Source: Mesorhizobium loti (GTDB lineage Bacteria; Pseudomonadota; Alphaproteobacteria; Rhizobiales; Rhizobiaceae). From it: a DNA stretch of 64,000 nucleotides. The stretch's first letter is position 1. Each line of letters opens with the position of its first letter. A program made the position numbers and the translations under genes. The notes under the pieces are model-generated. The model did not search any database and had not been told where the DNA came from. It saw nothing but the letters and a program-made list of their open reading frames with translations. Positions 43,620-51,991 of this stretch are shown here, piece after piece. The stretch is from NCBI GenBank assembly GCA_014189435.1, contig CP050293.1, forward strand, positions 873,001-937,000. Reading direction: 5' to 3'.

Positions 43620-44378
43620 TCAATGACCCAGCACCTGCGACAGGAATTGTCGAGTGCGCTCGTTGCGGGAAGAGGTGAAGAACTCGTCCGGAGGCGCTTC
43701 TTCGAGGATCTCGCCGCCGTCCATGAAAAGCACCCGGTCCGCCACGCGACGCGCAAAGCCCATCTCATGCGTCACGCAGATCATCGTCATGCCCTCGGAG
43801 GCAAGCGTCACCATGACGTCGAGCACTTCGGAGACCATTTCCGGATCGAGCGCCGAAGTCGGTTCGTCGAACAGCATGATCTGCGGCTGCATGCAAAGAG
43901 CACGCGCAATCGCAACGCGCTGCTGCTGACCGCCGGACAATTGGCTGGGATATTTCATGGCCTGCTCGGGAATGCGCACCTTTTCCAGATAGCGCCGGGC
44001 GGTCGCCTCGGCTTGCGCCCGCGGCTGTTTGCGCACGATCATCGGGGAGATCATGCAGTTCTCCAGCACCGTCATGTGCGGAAACAGGTTGAAGTGCTGG
44101 AACACCATCCCGACTTCGCGCCTGATCTCGTCGATGTTGCCGACATCGTCGTTGAGTTCGGTGCCGAGCACGACGATGCGGCCGCCATTGTGCTGCTCGA
44201 GGCGGTTGATGCAGCGGATCATGGTCGACTTGCCGGAGCCGGAGGGACCGCAGACGACGATTTTTTCGCCCCGCTGGACGGAAAGGTTTATCCCGCGCAG
44301 CGCGTGGAACGTGCCGTAATATTTGTCGAGGTTTTCGATGCGGAGCGCCGGCTCATCGGTCGAATTGGTCGAGATCAT
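43620..44378 (-). CDS. Amino-acid ABC transporter ATP-binding protein (AapP/GlnQ-like)
   Basis: This 252-residue ATPase of the polar amino-acid family has Walker [11 protein letters not shown], the Q-loop [16 protein letters not shown], signature [15 protein letters not shown], Walker [16 protein letters not shown] and His in [10 protein letters not shown]. It energises the two permeases encoded immediately upstream. It begins 12 bases after the second permease gene. It is the last gene of the four-gene transporter operon. Confidence 0.95.
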   Translation of the reverse strand: MISTNSTDEPALRIENLDKYYGTFHALRGINLSVQRGEKIVVCGPSGSGKSTMIRCINRLEQHNGGRIVVLGTELNDDVGNIDEIRREVGMVFQHFNLFPHMTVLENCMISPMIVRKQPRAQAEATARRYLEKVRIPEQAMKYPSQLSGGQQQRVAIARALCMQPQIMLFDEPTSALDPEMVSEVLDVMVTLASEGMTMICVTHEMGFARRVADRVLFMDGGEILEEAPPDEFFTSSRNERTRQFLSQVLGH

Positions 44379-44390
44379 CTGCAGGCCTCC

Positions 44391-45470
44391 TTAGCGTTCG
44401 CTGACCGACATGCGGCGCTCGAGAAAGGCGCCATAGCGGGACAGGCTGAAGACGAAGATGAAGTAGATGAAGGCGATGAAGGCATAGACTTCGACATAGG
44501 CGAAACGCCATTCGCCGGTGCCGTAGGCGGCATTGCCGGACGCCAGGATCTCGAAGAAGCCGACGATGACCACCAGCGAAGTCTCCTTGAACGAGATGAC
44601 GAACTGGTTGATGGTCGCCGGCATCGCGTTGCGCATGGCCTGAGGCAGAAGGATGCGGCTGATGCGTTGCCAATAGCGCATGCCAAGCGCCATGGCAGCC
44701 TCTTCCTGTCCTGTCGCAACGCCCTGCATGCCGCCTCTCACGATCTCCGCCTGATAGGCCGAGAAGAACAGGGCCGAGCCGAGGATCACGCGGTAAAGCT
44801 TGTCGCCCTGCAGCCATTGCGGCAGCGCGAACGGCAGAACCACGGCGAATGTGAAGAGGATCGATATCAGCGGAAGCGACCGGACCCCGTCGATGATGAG
44901 GCCGGTGGTCCGGGAAATCCAGGGCAGTTCCGACCGGCGCAGCAAAGCCAGGCAGATCGCTAAGGGGAAACCGATCAGGCAGGTGGTCACGAAGATGAAC
45001 AGGGTCAATGCCAGCCCGCCCCAGGCTTCCTCGCCGACATGGGCAAGACCAAGCACGCCGCCTTTCATCAGCATGTAGAAAAGACCTGTTCCGGCTCCCC
45101 ATATCAACGCGATCCGGCGGCCCGTCCAGAATGCCGGGATACAGCTCAACACCGTCATTACCACCACGGCGACGCAGGCCAGCGCCGAGCGCCATTGTTC
45201 TTCGTAGGGATAGAGGCCGAAGAAGATGATGCGCCATCTCGCTGCGATGACCGACCAGCAGGCTCCCGCTGCCGCCTGGCAAGCTTCCGGCCCGCCGCTG
45301 ATCGTGAAGACAGCCGAGAAAACCGCCCAATTCAGGAGCTTCCAGAGCAGGAAGACCATGATCGTCAGGCAGGCCAGAGACACCACCGCCTGAAGCGGCG
45401 TCGCGAAGAAGCGTCGCCTCAGGTCCTCGAGCCTGCCGGGAGCGGGTGGAGCGACAACGACCATCTCCAT
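44391..45470 (-). CDS. Amino-acid ABC transporter permease (AapM-like)
   Basis: The 359-residue inner-membrane protein has a long N-terminal part (about residues 1-150) before the permease core, as in AapM. The core has the binding-protein-dependent transport loop SAYQAEIVRGGMQGVATGQEE followed by ALGMRYWQRISRILLPQAM. Several hydrophobic helices flank it, and the end ERRMSVSER is cytoplasmic. It starts three bases after the first permease gene. Confidence 0.92.
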   Translation of the reverse strand: MEMVVVAPPAPGRLEDLRRRFFATPLQAVVSLACLTIMVFLLWKLLNWAVFSAVFTISGGPEACQAAAGACWSVIAARWRIIFFGLYPYEEQWRSALACVAVVVMTVLSCIPAFWTGRRIALIWGAGTGLFYMLMKGGVLGLAHVGEEAWGGLALTLFIFVTTCLIGFPLAICLALLRRSELPWISRTTGLIIDGVRSLPLISILFTFAVVLPFALPQWLQGDKLYRVILGSALFFSAYQAEIVRGGMQGVATGQEEAAMALGMRYWQRISRILLPQAMRNAMPATINQFVISFKETSLVVIVGFFEILASGNAAYGTGEWRFAYVEVYAFIAFIYFIFVFSLSRYGAFLERRMSVSER

Positions 45471-45473
45471 CTC

Positions 45474-46637
45474 TCAGCTCCTCAGTTGATTGCTCTTGAG
45501 GGCAATTGCCTTGTTGATGCGGTTGAAGACGGCGGCAAGGCTGAGATTGATGGCGAGGAAGCCTGCCATCAGGATGCCGATCGCTTCGAGGGTCTGCCCG
45601 GAATGGTTGATCGTCAGCGCCACAATCATGAAGAAGTCGGTGAAGCCCACGGCGATGCCCATCGTGGTCGCCTTCATCAGCCAGACATACTGGTTGGCAA
45701 GGATCGGCAGCATGGCGCGCAGCGCCAGCGGCAGCCGCACCAACGTGAAGACCCGCCAGGGACTGAGGCCCAGGGAAAGGGCTGCCTCGACCTGGCCGGT
45801 GCCGACGGCCTTGAAGCCTCCGCGTACGATCTCCGCGATGTAGGAGCCGCCATAGATAGCGATGGCGATCGCGAGCGTGGCGAACTCGGGCGGAATGCGC
45901 AGGCCGCCTCTCAGATTGAGGCCTTGCAGGGCAGGGAAGTCCAGCAGCGGCGTATCCGGCAGACGTCCGATGGCCAGAATGATGGCCGCGCAGACCAGTG
46001 CCGCTGCGGCGGCGGCAAACTGGATGGTGCGCCGCTGGCCGATCGGCTGGGCAAGGCGCGACGTTCGGCCCAGCCAGGCCGGCAGCAAGATGGCCGCGAT
46101 GACGGCCACTGTGGCTGCTGCAAACGCGGCACTGCCGACGTTCGGGAATGGGATGTAGAGCCCGCGGCTGGTCAGCAGGAAGCCCCAGGCTTCGTGCGCG
46201 CTGCGCGGCGTCGGCAGGTGCGTGATGATCGCGTACCAGAAGAAGACCTGGAGGATCAGCGGGATGTTTCGGAAGATGTCGACATAGGTGCGGCCGAGCA
46301 GCCGGGCCAGATCGTTCGAGGATGTCCGCGCCAGACCGACGATTGTTCCCACGATCGTTGCCAGTATCAGCCCGACGCTGCCCAGGAACAGCGTGTTGAT
46401 GATGCCGATGAGGAAGTACCACCAATAGGGATCATTGGCCGTGGCGGGCAGGAGCGAGAAATTCACATCCCAACCCGTCGACTTGAACAGAAAGTCGAAT
46501 CCGGAGGTGATCCCCTGGTCAGCCAGGTTGCGGCGGGCGATCACGACGCCGGCGAGCACCATCGCGGCGATCGAGCCGACATAGAGGACCTGCAACAGCG
46601 CGTTGCGGACCTTTTGATTTCTCAGCGGGCTGACCAT
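45474..46637 (-). CDS. Amino-acid ABC transporter permease (AapQ-like)
   Basis: The 387-residue membrane protein is the size of AapQ, with an early helix (LLQVLYVGSIAAMVLAGVVI), the large periplasmic/inner insert before the core, and the loop GGSYIAEIVRGGFKAVGTGQ with ALSLGLSPWRVFTLVRLPLA. It forms a heterodimer with the AapM-like protein. A strong hairpin lies between it and the binding-protein gene, 79 bases upstream. Confidence 0.92.
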   Translation of the reverse strand: MVSPLRNQKVRNALLQVLYVGSIAAMVLAGVVIARRNLADQGITSGFDFLFKSTGWDVNFSLLPATANDPYWWYFLIGIINTLFLGSVGLILATIVGTIVGLARTSSNDLARLLGRTYVDIFRNIPLILQVFFWYAIITHLPTPRSAHEAWGFLLTSRGLYIPFPNVGSAAFAAATVAVIAAILLPAWLGRTSRLAQPIGQRRTIQFAAAAAALVCAAIILAIGRLPDTPLLDFPALQGLNLRGGLRIPPEFATLAIAIAIYGGSYIAEIVRGGFKAVGTGQVEAALSLGLSPWRVFTLVRLPLALRAMLPILANQYVWLMKATTMGIAVGFTDFFMIVALTINHSGQTLEAIGILMAGFLAINLSLAAVFNRINKAIALKSNQLRS

Positions 46638-46663
46638 CCAAAGATCCTTGCCGAATTGTCGCC

Positions 46664-46692
46664 GGCCCCGCCCGGCTGTGACGGGCGGGGCC
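46664..46692 (-). terminator. Intercistronic hairpin after Aap binding-protein gene
   Basis: The arms GGCCCCGCCCG (46664-46674) and CGGGCGGGGCC (46682-46692) pair perfectly around a 7-base loop. There is no clear T-run downstream on the - strand. It probably raises the binding-protein to permease ratio by partial termination or by stabilising the upstream mRNA. Confidence 0.65.
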
Positions 46693-46716
46693 TATAGCGG
46701 GTGAGTTAAGAAAGGA

Positions 46717-47751
46717 TCAGTCGATCACCAGCGGGAACAGGACACCGCCATTGTTCCAAAGGTTGGTCAGCTCGCGGTCCATCTTGTAGGGCGAGTCCTT
46801 GCCGAGGTCGCGCTCGAAGATTTCGCCGTAATTGCCGACGTTCTTGATCACCTTGTAGGCCCAGTCGTCATCGAGACCGAGACCCTTGCCCATGCCTGGC
46901 GTGACGCCGAGGAACTTGGCGACTTGCGGCGACGTCGGCTTGGCCTTGATCTCGTCGACGTTCTTGGAGGTGATGCCTTCCTGCTCTGCGAAGATCAGGG
47001 TGCTCAGCGTCCAGTTGGCAATGTCGACCCAATTGTCGTCGCCTTGCCGCATGATCATGACTTCAGGCTCGACGGCGAGCACGTCGGGCAGGATGACATG
47101 GTCGTCGACCTTGCTCTTGGCGATGCGCGCAATGGCGAGCGTCGGACCCCACTGCGCATAGAGATCGCAGCGTCCCGAGAAATAGGCCTGCTCGAGTTCC
47201 TCGGTCTTTTCGATGAGCACGGGTTCGAGCTTGATGCCAAGCTTGGCCGTATAGGCCGCGACCTGCTGTTCCTGCGACGTGCCGGCGGGAATGCAGATCG
47301 TGCCGCCGGCGGCATCCTTGAGCGACTTGAGATTGAGCTCCTTGTGCGCCATCACCTTGGTGGTTCCGAGGTAATAGGACATGGAGAATTGCAGACCGAG
47401 CTCGGTGTCCCGGCTGAGCGTGCCGCCCGACGCCTTGATGATGATGTCGACATCGCCCGACTGCAGGGACGGCCAGCGCTGCGCCCAGCTGATCGGAACG
47501 ACCTTCAGCTTTGCCGGGTCGCCGAGCACTGCCGTGGCCACCGCCCGGCAGAGGTCGATGTCCATGCCCTTCCAGTTGCCCTTGTCGTCGACTTCGGCGA
47601 AGCCGAGATAGGATCCGTCATGGCCGGTGCAATTGAGCACGCCGCGCGCCTTGACGGCTTCCAGCGTCTTGCCGCCGGCGGCTTCTGCCGGCGCTGCAAA
47701 ATGCACAAGTCCAAGGGCCATGGCTGCGGCCCCCCATTTCATCGTTTTCAT
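46717..47751 (-). CDS. Amino-acid ABC transporter substrate-binding protein (AapJ-like)
   Basis: ATG 47751 has GGAGACGGA just upstream; the longer open frame has no family support. The 344-residue precursor has a Sec signal (MKWGAAAMALGLVHFAAP, cleavage near AEAAG). The mature part, TLEAVKARGVLNCTGHDGSY then GFAEVDDKGNWKGMDIDLC, is typical of AapJ, the general L-amino-acid binder. It heads the Aap operon, and a LysR gene lies directly upstream on the same strand. Specificity may be narrower than that of AapJ. Confidence 0.93.
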   Translation of the reverse strand: MKTMKWGAAAMALGLVHFAAPAEAAGGKTLEAVKARGVLNCTGHDGSYLGFAEVDDKGNWKGMDIDLCRAVATAVLGDPAKLKVVPISWAQRWPSLQSGDVDIIIKASGGTLSRDTELGLQFSMSYYLGTTKVMAHKELNLKSLKDAAGGTICIPAGTSQEQQVAAYTAKLGIKLEPVLIEKTEELEQAYFSGRCDLYAQWGPTLAIARIAKSKVDDHVILPDVLAVEPEVMIMRQGDDNWVDIANWTLSTLIFAEQEGITSKNVDEIKAKPTSPQVAKFLGVTPGMGKGLGLDDDWAYKVIKNVGNYGEIFERDLGKDSPYKMDRELTNLWNNGGVLFPLVID

Positions 47752-47775
47752 GTTCCGTCTCCACTGTTGAGGTTG

Positions 47776-47817
47776 TTTGGTTTCTTGTTGTTGGAGGTCC
47801 AAAAGTTTTCTTTCGGA
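47776..47817. promoter_or_regulatory. Shared two-part motif, copy 2 (upstream of AapJ-like gene)
   Basis: TTTGGTTTCTTG (47776-47787) contains the reverse complement of GAAACCAA. CCAAAAGTTTTCTTTCGG (47799-47816) is an imperfect dyad of CGAAAG half-sites. It lies 25-65 bases upstream of the binding-protein start, where a promoter operator would be expected. It matches the other two copies less well than they match each other. Confidence 0.35.
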
Positions 47818-47837
47818 GCTCGGTCTCAAAGCCGCTC

Positions 47838-48788
47838 CTAGTCGGAAAGCGGGGTCGGTTTCGGTACGGAGGAAATCTTCAGATCGCTGCCCCAGTCCTG
47901 CTGCGCGAGCCATCGATGAAGGGCAGCGACCGCCTTCACGCGCAGGTGCCCGCGCGGGACGATCAGGTAGAATCCAGGGACCTCTTCCGGCCGCATATCG
48001 GCAAGGGCGTCGCGGCCAACCGGCGCGACCAGCGCGCCCGACCTCAAATCTTCCTCGGCGTCGATGACGGAGACGAGACCGACGCCGATGCCTTGCAGGG
48101 TTGCACGGCGCATGGTGGCAGCATCGTCGAAGCTGATGCTTCGGTTGCCGTCCGTCTGCTCGATGGCAAGGTGGCGTAAAATGTCTGGCCAAAGGCGCTT
48201 CGACTTGACGGTGTCCAGCAACGTGAACAGCGTCAGGTCCTGCGCCGACTTGATGCTTTCGCCGATGGCCGGAGTGCAACAAATGACCTTCGGATCCGGT
48301 ACCAGCAGGATGGTCTCGTAGTCCGGCCAGTTCCCGTAGCCCCACTGGACGGTCATATCGATATCGTCGCGTCCGAAATCGGGCAGGTCGACCATCGTCG
48401 TCAGGCGCAGATCCGCACCCGGCAATATCTCCCGGAACAGGGACAGACGAGGCAGCAGATAATGGGTCGCGAAATAGGGGCTCGCATTCAGGTTGATGCG
48501 GTCCCGGTAGTTCGACTTGGTGACGCGGCGAACACCTTCGGAAAACTCGTCGAACCCGGCTTTGACATAGTGCGAGAGAAGGATAGCCGACTCGGTCAAT
48601 TCGACCGACCGGCCCTTGCGCTCGAACAGCGTCACCTGAAGCGTATCCTCCAGAAGCTTGATCTGCTGTCCGACGGCCTGCGGCGTGACCAGCAATTCAT
48701 CTGCCGCCTGCCGAAAGCTCTTGTGCTGCGCGACAGCGTGGAAGACGCGAAGCGCATTCAGCGAGGGAAGGCGGAGCTTGCCGGTCAT
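47838..48788 (-). CDS. LysR family transcriptional regulator (GcvA-like)
   Basis: ATG 48788 has AGGAGG 11 bases upstream; GTG 48800 would overlap that site. The 316-residue protein opens LPSLNALRVFHAVAQHKSFR with the GcvA-type helix-turn-helix DELLVTPQAVGQQIKLLED and LFERKGRSVELTE. The effector domain includes DIDMTVQWGYGNWPDYET and LQGIGVGLVSVIDAEEDL. Lying just upstream of the Aap operon on the same strand, it is the first candidate to control it and to bind the CGAAAG dyads at 42.1, 47.8 and 50.4 kb. That link is inferred. Confidence 0.92.
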   Translation of the reverse strand: MTGKLRLPSLNALRVFHAVAQHKSFRQAADELLVTPQAVGQQIKLLEDTLQVTLFERKGRSVELTESAILLSHYVKAGFDEFSEGVRRVTKSNYRDRINLNASPYFATHYLLPRLSLFREILPGADLRLTTMVDLPDFGRDDIDMTVQWGYGNWPDYETILLVPDPKVICCTPAIGESIKSAQDLTLFTLLDTVKSKRLWPDILRHLAIEQTDGNRSISFDDAATMRRATLQGIGVGLVSVIDAEEDLRSGALVAPVGRDALADMRPEEVPGFYLIVPRGHLRVKAVAALHRWLAQQDWGSDLKISSVPKPTPLSD

Positions 48789-48858
48789 CGTGTATTCCAC
48801 CTCCTTTCGCTTGCGTTCCCGTTGGACAATTCAGCGCCGCAGGCGCTGCGAAGATAGC

Positions 48859-49608
48859 TCAGGCGTATATATAACCACCTGAAACAATTACGTTTTCTCC
48901 GGTCATGTAGGTGTTCTTGGGGCCGCCCGTCATGAGCACCCACTCGGCAATCTCCGTAGGCTCGGCACCACGACCCAGCGGGCTTGCCTTGGCCAGTTCC
49001 TCGAGGAAGCCGAGGGCTTTGGCCCGCTCCGTGGCCATGCCCGCGGGGGCCACCGAATTGACCAGGATCCCGTGTTTTGCGACGTCATGGGCAAAGGAAC
49101 GCGTCAGGCTGACCACGGCGGCCTTGGTCGCCGCATAGTGGGCGTTCTGCGGATGCGCCTTGAACGCATCGACGGAGGTCAGGTTGACGATCCGGCCACG
49201 CACATGGCTCTTCGGCTCCTGCGATTGCATGTGGCGAACGGCCGCCACCATCATGTGATAGGTGCCCTTGATGTTGATGCCATTGGAGGCATCCCAATCG
49301 GCGTCGCTGATCTCCAGGAGCGGGCGGCGAGGGTAGATCGCGGCGCAATTGATCAGTGTGTCGATACGCCCGATTTTCGAAACGATGGCGTCGAAGGCGG
49401 CGTGGCACTGAGGGCCGACCTGGATGTCGCAAAGGGCGGTCGCGGTCGGCAGGCCGTTGGCCTTTGCTGGTGCGAGAGCGGCTTCGGCGGCGTCCTGGTT
49501 GATGTCGATGATGCCGATCTTTGCAGCCCCGGCCTCTACAGCCATCCTGGCCAAAAGCGCGCCGAGGCCGGCGCCGCCGCCTACGATCAGAACGGAAAGA
49601 TCCTTCAT
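48859..49608 (-). CDS. SDR family oxidoreductase
   Basis: The 249-residue SDR starts at ATG 49608. The nucleotide site is a variant, [15 protein letters not shown], with NCAAIYP instead of NNAG; Ser is in NLTSVDAF and Tyr-Lys in [12 protein letters not shown]. It lies 11 bases downstream of another SDR gene on the same strand, so the two are co-transcribed. It is a possible alcohol or sugar-acid dehydrogenase; the substrate is unknown. Confidence 0.88.
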   Translation of the reverse strand: MKDLSVLIVGGGAGLGALLARMAVEAGAAKIGIIDINQDAAEAALAPAKANGLPTATALCDIQVGPQCHAAFDAIVSKIGRIDTLINCAAIYPRRPLLEISDADWDASNGINIKGTYHMMVAAVRHMQSQEPKSHVRGRIVNLTSVDAFKAHPQNAHYAATKAAVVSLTRSFAHDVAKHGILVNSVAPAGMATERAKALGFLEELAKASPLGRGAEPTEIAEWVLMTGGPKNTYMTGENVIVSGGYIYA

Positions 49609-49619
49609 TCCAGTTTTCC

Positions 49620-50330
49620 TTACTTGGTGCCGCTTGGCGAGGTTGGCCAGGTCGGCATGATGTCGAAACGGGTAACGTCGGCCCATGCGGGCAGGCCGAG
49701 TACCGCGACCACCATTCTGGCCACGTCATCCGGCTGCACCACTTTGCTGGCGTACATGGCCGCGCGCGCCTTGGTGTCGAGGATGTCCTGGTAGAGCTGC
49801 GTCTCGACACGGCCGGCGACGATCTCGGTGACGCGTATGCCTGATGGGGAGAGGTCGGCGCGCAGCGCGGCGGCGAAGCCTGAGATCGCCGCCTTGGTGG
49901 CCGAATAGACGGCAATGTTGGAATATGCTGCGTGGCCCGCGGTGGAGCCGGTGAACAAGATGTGCCCCGCCTGCCGCTCGCGCATCTGCGGAACGACGAG
50001 GCGGGTGAGCAGGATTGCCGCGCTGAGGTTTACCTCCAGCGTGGTGTCGATGTCTGATATCTTCATATCGGCAAAGTTGCCCAGCGGCGGCATGATCCCG
50101 GCATTGTTGATCAGCACGTCGATGGTGAGATCCGCCAGAACCGCTTCCAGTGCTTCGCGATCTGTAACATCGACGGCAATGGGCACGATGCCGGACCGCT
50201 CGGCCTGCAGCTCCTTGAGCGCGGACTGGCTGCGCCCGACCGCATAGACATCGTAGCCGGCGTCGCTCAGTGCGATCGCCATGGCCCGCCCTATGCCGCT
50301 CGTTGCACCTGTGATGAAGGCTGTCGTCAC
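49620..50330 (-). CDS. SDR family oxidoreductase
   Basis: The 236-residue SDR has the classical [12 protein letters not shown] site at residues 8-19, [10 protein letters not shown], Ser in [11 protein letters not shown] and Tyr-Lys in [13 protein letters not shown]. It ends with a Pro/Ser/Trp-rich tail ([10 protein letters not shown]). It starts a two-SDR transcript, downstream of the 290-base gap that carries copy 3 of the shared motif. Confidence 0.91.
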   Translation of the reverse strand: MTTAFITGATSGIGRAMAIALSDAGYDVYAVGRSQSALKELQAERSGIVPIAVDVTDREALEAVLADLTIDVLINNAGIMPPLGNFADMKISDIDTTLEVNLSAAILLTRLVVPQMRERQAGHILFTGSTAGHAAYSNIAVYSATKAAISGFAAALRADLSPSGIRVTEIVAGRVETQLYQDILDTKARAAMYASKVVQPDDVARMVVAVLGLPAWADVTRFDIMPTWPTSPSGTK

Positions 50331-50620
50331 GTGGGCTTCCCTGATTGCCTGATTTCAGTCTGCGGCCTGGGCCGATGCCGCGAAACCAAGAAAACCAGCA
50401 AAAAGGAAAGATAAACTTTCGAAAGCCGGTTCAGCCTGCGAAACTTGCTTGGGTGCCCCGACGATCGCGGAAGCCGCAAAGCCAAGGAAACGCCGGGAAA
50501 ATGGCGCTTTCGTCGCGTGGGAAAACGGGCGCCGCCGGCCGGCAGACCAAAAACAAGGCTTTCGCAATGCGTGGCTGATCTGGTCCACGCGCCTGTGCGT
50601 ACGAAGCGAAGTCGCCGGCC
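50331..50620. repeat. Gap with imperfect direct repeats and shared motif copy 3
   Basis: This is the largest non-coding stretch, between two - strand genes. GCCGCGAAACCAAGAAAACC (50377-50396) and GCCGCAAAGCCAAGGAAACG (50473-50492) are direct repeats matching at 16 of 20 positions. The first contains the 13-mer CGAAACCAAGAAA (50381-50393) also found at 42116. AAAGATAAACTTTCGAA (50407-50423) matches the copy at 42.1 kb (reverse strand) at 16 of 17 positions and contains the perfect palindrome CTTTCGAAAG (50416-50425). It lies 50-95 bases upstream of the SDR start at 50330. A 77-codon open frame covers the repeats but is not convincing. Confidence 0.5.
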
Positions 50621-51409
50621 TTACCCGCCTGTCGGAGCAGGCCTCTTCATATCGGTAAAGAGCGAGGCCGCAGCCGCCTTCTGCTCGGCCTCTGTCGCCG
50701 CGACGCCGGACGCCCGGGCCAAAGCGCGCACGCGCCCGAGGCTGTTGTGCAGATGCTTGCGCATGGCCTGGCGAGCAGCGCGACCGTCCTGCCTTTCGAT
50801 GGCGTCCACGATGGTTTTGTGTTCGTTGTGGATGCGTGCGTAGTAGCTGTCCTTGAGCGCCGGCGTGACCACGTAGCCCAGTTGAAAGCGTGGAACGATC
50901 ATCGGCCTGAGATAGCTCAGGAAGCCGTGGATGAATTCGTTGCCTGCTGCTTTGGCGATCGCCAGGTGGAAATCATAGTCGTAGTGGATCTGGACGGCAG
51001 CGGGATCCGCTTGCTGGGCGTCGACCTGTTCCATCAAGGCTCGGATACCATCCGCCTCCGCGTCGGTACGCCGTTCCGCGCACAGCCCGGCGGACTCCAC
51101 CTCGACGCTCAATCTCAGTTCGAGCAGGGCGATGGTTTCCGGCAAGGTCCTGAGAGCCTCGTCCGGTATCGAGAAATTGCGCGGCGCCGGGGTTTCGCTG
51201 ACGAACATGCCGCGTCCTTGCTGTGGCACCACCATGCCTTCGGAGCGCAGCCGTGCCACCGCTTCCCGCACCACGGTGCGGCTGACGTCGTATTCGGCGC
51301 AAAGCGCCGCCTCGGTCGGCAATTGCGCGCCGGGCAGCAACTGCCCGGAGCGGATCTTTTCGGACAGGCTCTCGGCCACGACGGTGGAAAGTGGCTTGCG
51401 CTTCGTCAT
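50621..51409 (-). CDS. GntR family transcriptional regulator, FCD/FadR type
   Basis: ATG 51409 follows GGGAAA and starts just before the DNA-binding domain; an upstream start would run toward the ridA gene. The 262-residue protein has the winged helix in residues 1-75 (LPTEAALCAEYDVSRTVVRE, then GMVVPQQGRGMFVSE). The helical FCD effector domain has DYDFHLAIAKAAGNEF and HNEHKTIVDAIERQD, with His residues of the usual metal site. FCD regulators sense carboxylic acids and usually bind short dyads; the perfect dyad at 54527 in the same locus is a good candidate operator. Confidence 0.94.
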   Translation of the reverse strand: MTKRKPLSTVVAESLSEKIRSGQLLPGAQLPTEAALCAEYDVSRTVVREAVARLRSEGMVVPQQGRGMFVSETPAPRNFSIPDEALRTLPETIALLELRLSVEVESAGLCAERRTDAEADGIRALMEQVDAQQADPAAVQIHYDYDFHLAIAKAAGNEFIHGFLSYLRPMIVPRFQLGYVVTPALKDSYYARIHNEHKTIVDAIERQDGRAARQAMRKHLHNSLGRVRALARASGVAATEAEQKAAAASLFTDMKRPAPTGG

Positions 51410-51465
51410 CAGTGTTTCCCAGTCCGATGCCAGATGCAGGATGATGCCCGAACCGGCAAGGCCAT

Positions 51466-51813
51466 TCAAACCGCCGCGGTGACGATCAGCTCAACCAGCA
51501 TTCCAGGCTTGGCCATCCGTCCTTCGCCGGAAGAGCGCGCTGGTGCGTGCTCCTTCGGCATCCATGCGTCCCAGACCGTGTTGACCTCGTCGAAATCCCT
51601 GATGTCGTCCAGCCACATCTGCACGTGAAGGATGCGGGTCTTGTCCGTACCGGCCTTGGCAAGCAGCGCGTCGACCTTGCCGAGCACCTCGCGCATCTGG
51701 TCGGCCGCGGACTGACCCGGCTTTGCGACCTGGCCGGTGAGGTAGAGGGTGCCATTGTGGATGACGCCGTGATGGATGCGGGTGTCGAAGTCGAAGCGCT
51801 TGATGTCACTCAC
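51466..51813 (-). CDS. RidA family protein (enamine/imine deaminase-like)
   Basis: This 115-residue single-domain protein is of typical RidA length. It has HHGVIHNGTLYLTGQVA, the middle LAKAGTDKTRILHVQMWLDD and GRMAKPGMLVELIVTAAV at the end. RidA proteins hydrolyse reactive enamines/imines formed by PLP or flavin amino-acid enzymes. It sits with an aminotransferase, a DAO-type flavoprotein and an amino-acid transporter, so removal of an imine intermediate is plausible. The terminal Arg-containing motif of canonical RidA is not clear here, so it may belong to a divergent subgroup. Confidence 0.9.
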   Translation of the reverse strand: MSDIKRFDFDTRIHHGVIHNGTLYLTGQVAKPGQSAADQMREVLGKVDALLAKAGTDKTRILHVQMWLDDIRDFDEVNTVWDAWMPKEHAPARSSGEGRMAKPGMLVELIVTAAV

Positions 51814-51825
51814 TGGGTTGTCCTT

Positions 51826-51991
51826 GTCAGATTTCCGGCCTCCGCCGGATGGGTCAGATTCCCGGCCTCCGCCGGATGGGTCAGATTCCCGGCCTCCGCC
51901 GGATGGGTCAGATTCCCGGCCGCCGCCGGATGGGGTCAGATTTCCGGCCTCCGCCGGATGGGGTCAGATTGCCGGCGTCTGGCGGATGGGG
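51826..51991. repeat. 27-28-base tandem repeat, about six copies
   Basis: Units beginning GTCAGATT start at 51826, 51853, 51880, 51907, 51935 and 51963. The first three are 27 bases and the others 28 or more. Each carries the inverted repeat CCGGC-CTCC-GCCGG (one copy CCGCC), except the last, which is diverged. The last unit overlaps the 3' end of the SDR gene and holds its stop codon, so the array seems to have grown from that gene end into the 150-base space before ridA. It is not a CRISPR because there are no spacers. Each unit can fold as a small hairpin. Confidence 0.9.

Noticed and set aside
44353..46425. 690-codon open frame on the - strand over the Aap permeases
   Set aside because: Out of frame with two clear permease genes on the same strand, with His/Arg-rich content and no family motif.
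50355..50588. 77-codon frame on the - strand in the gap before the GntR gene
   Set aside because: GTG start with no ribosome site, composition driven by the direct repeats, and no recognisable domain; kept only as a finding on the gap.
51826..51991. CRISPR-like array
   Set aside because: Units are contiguous with no unique spacers, and there are no cas genes.
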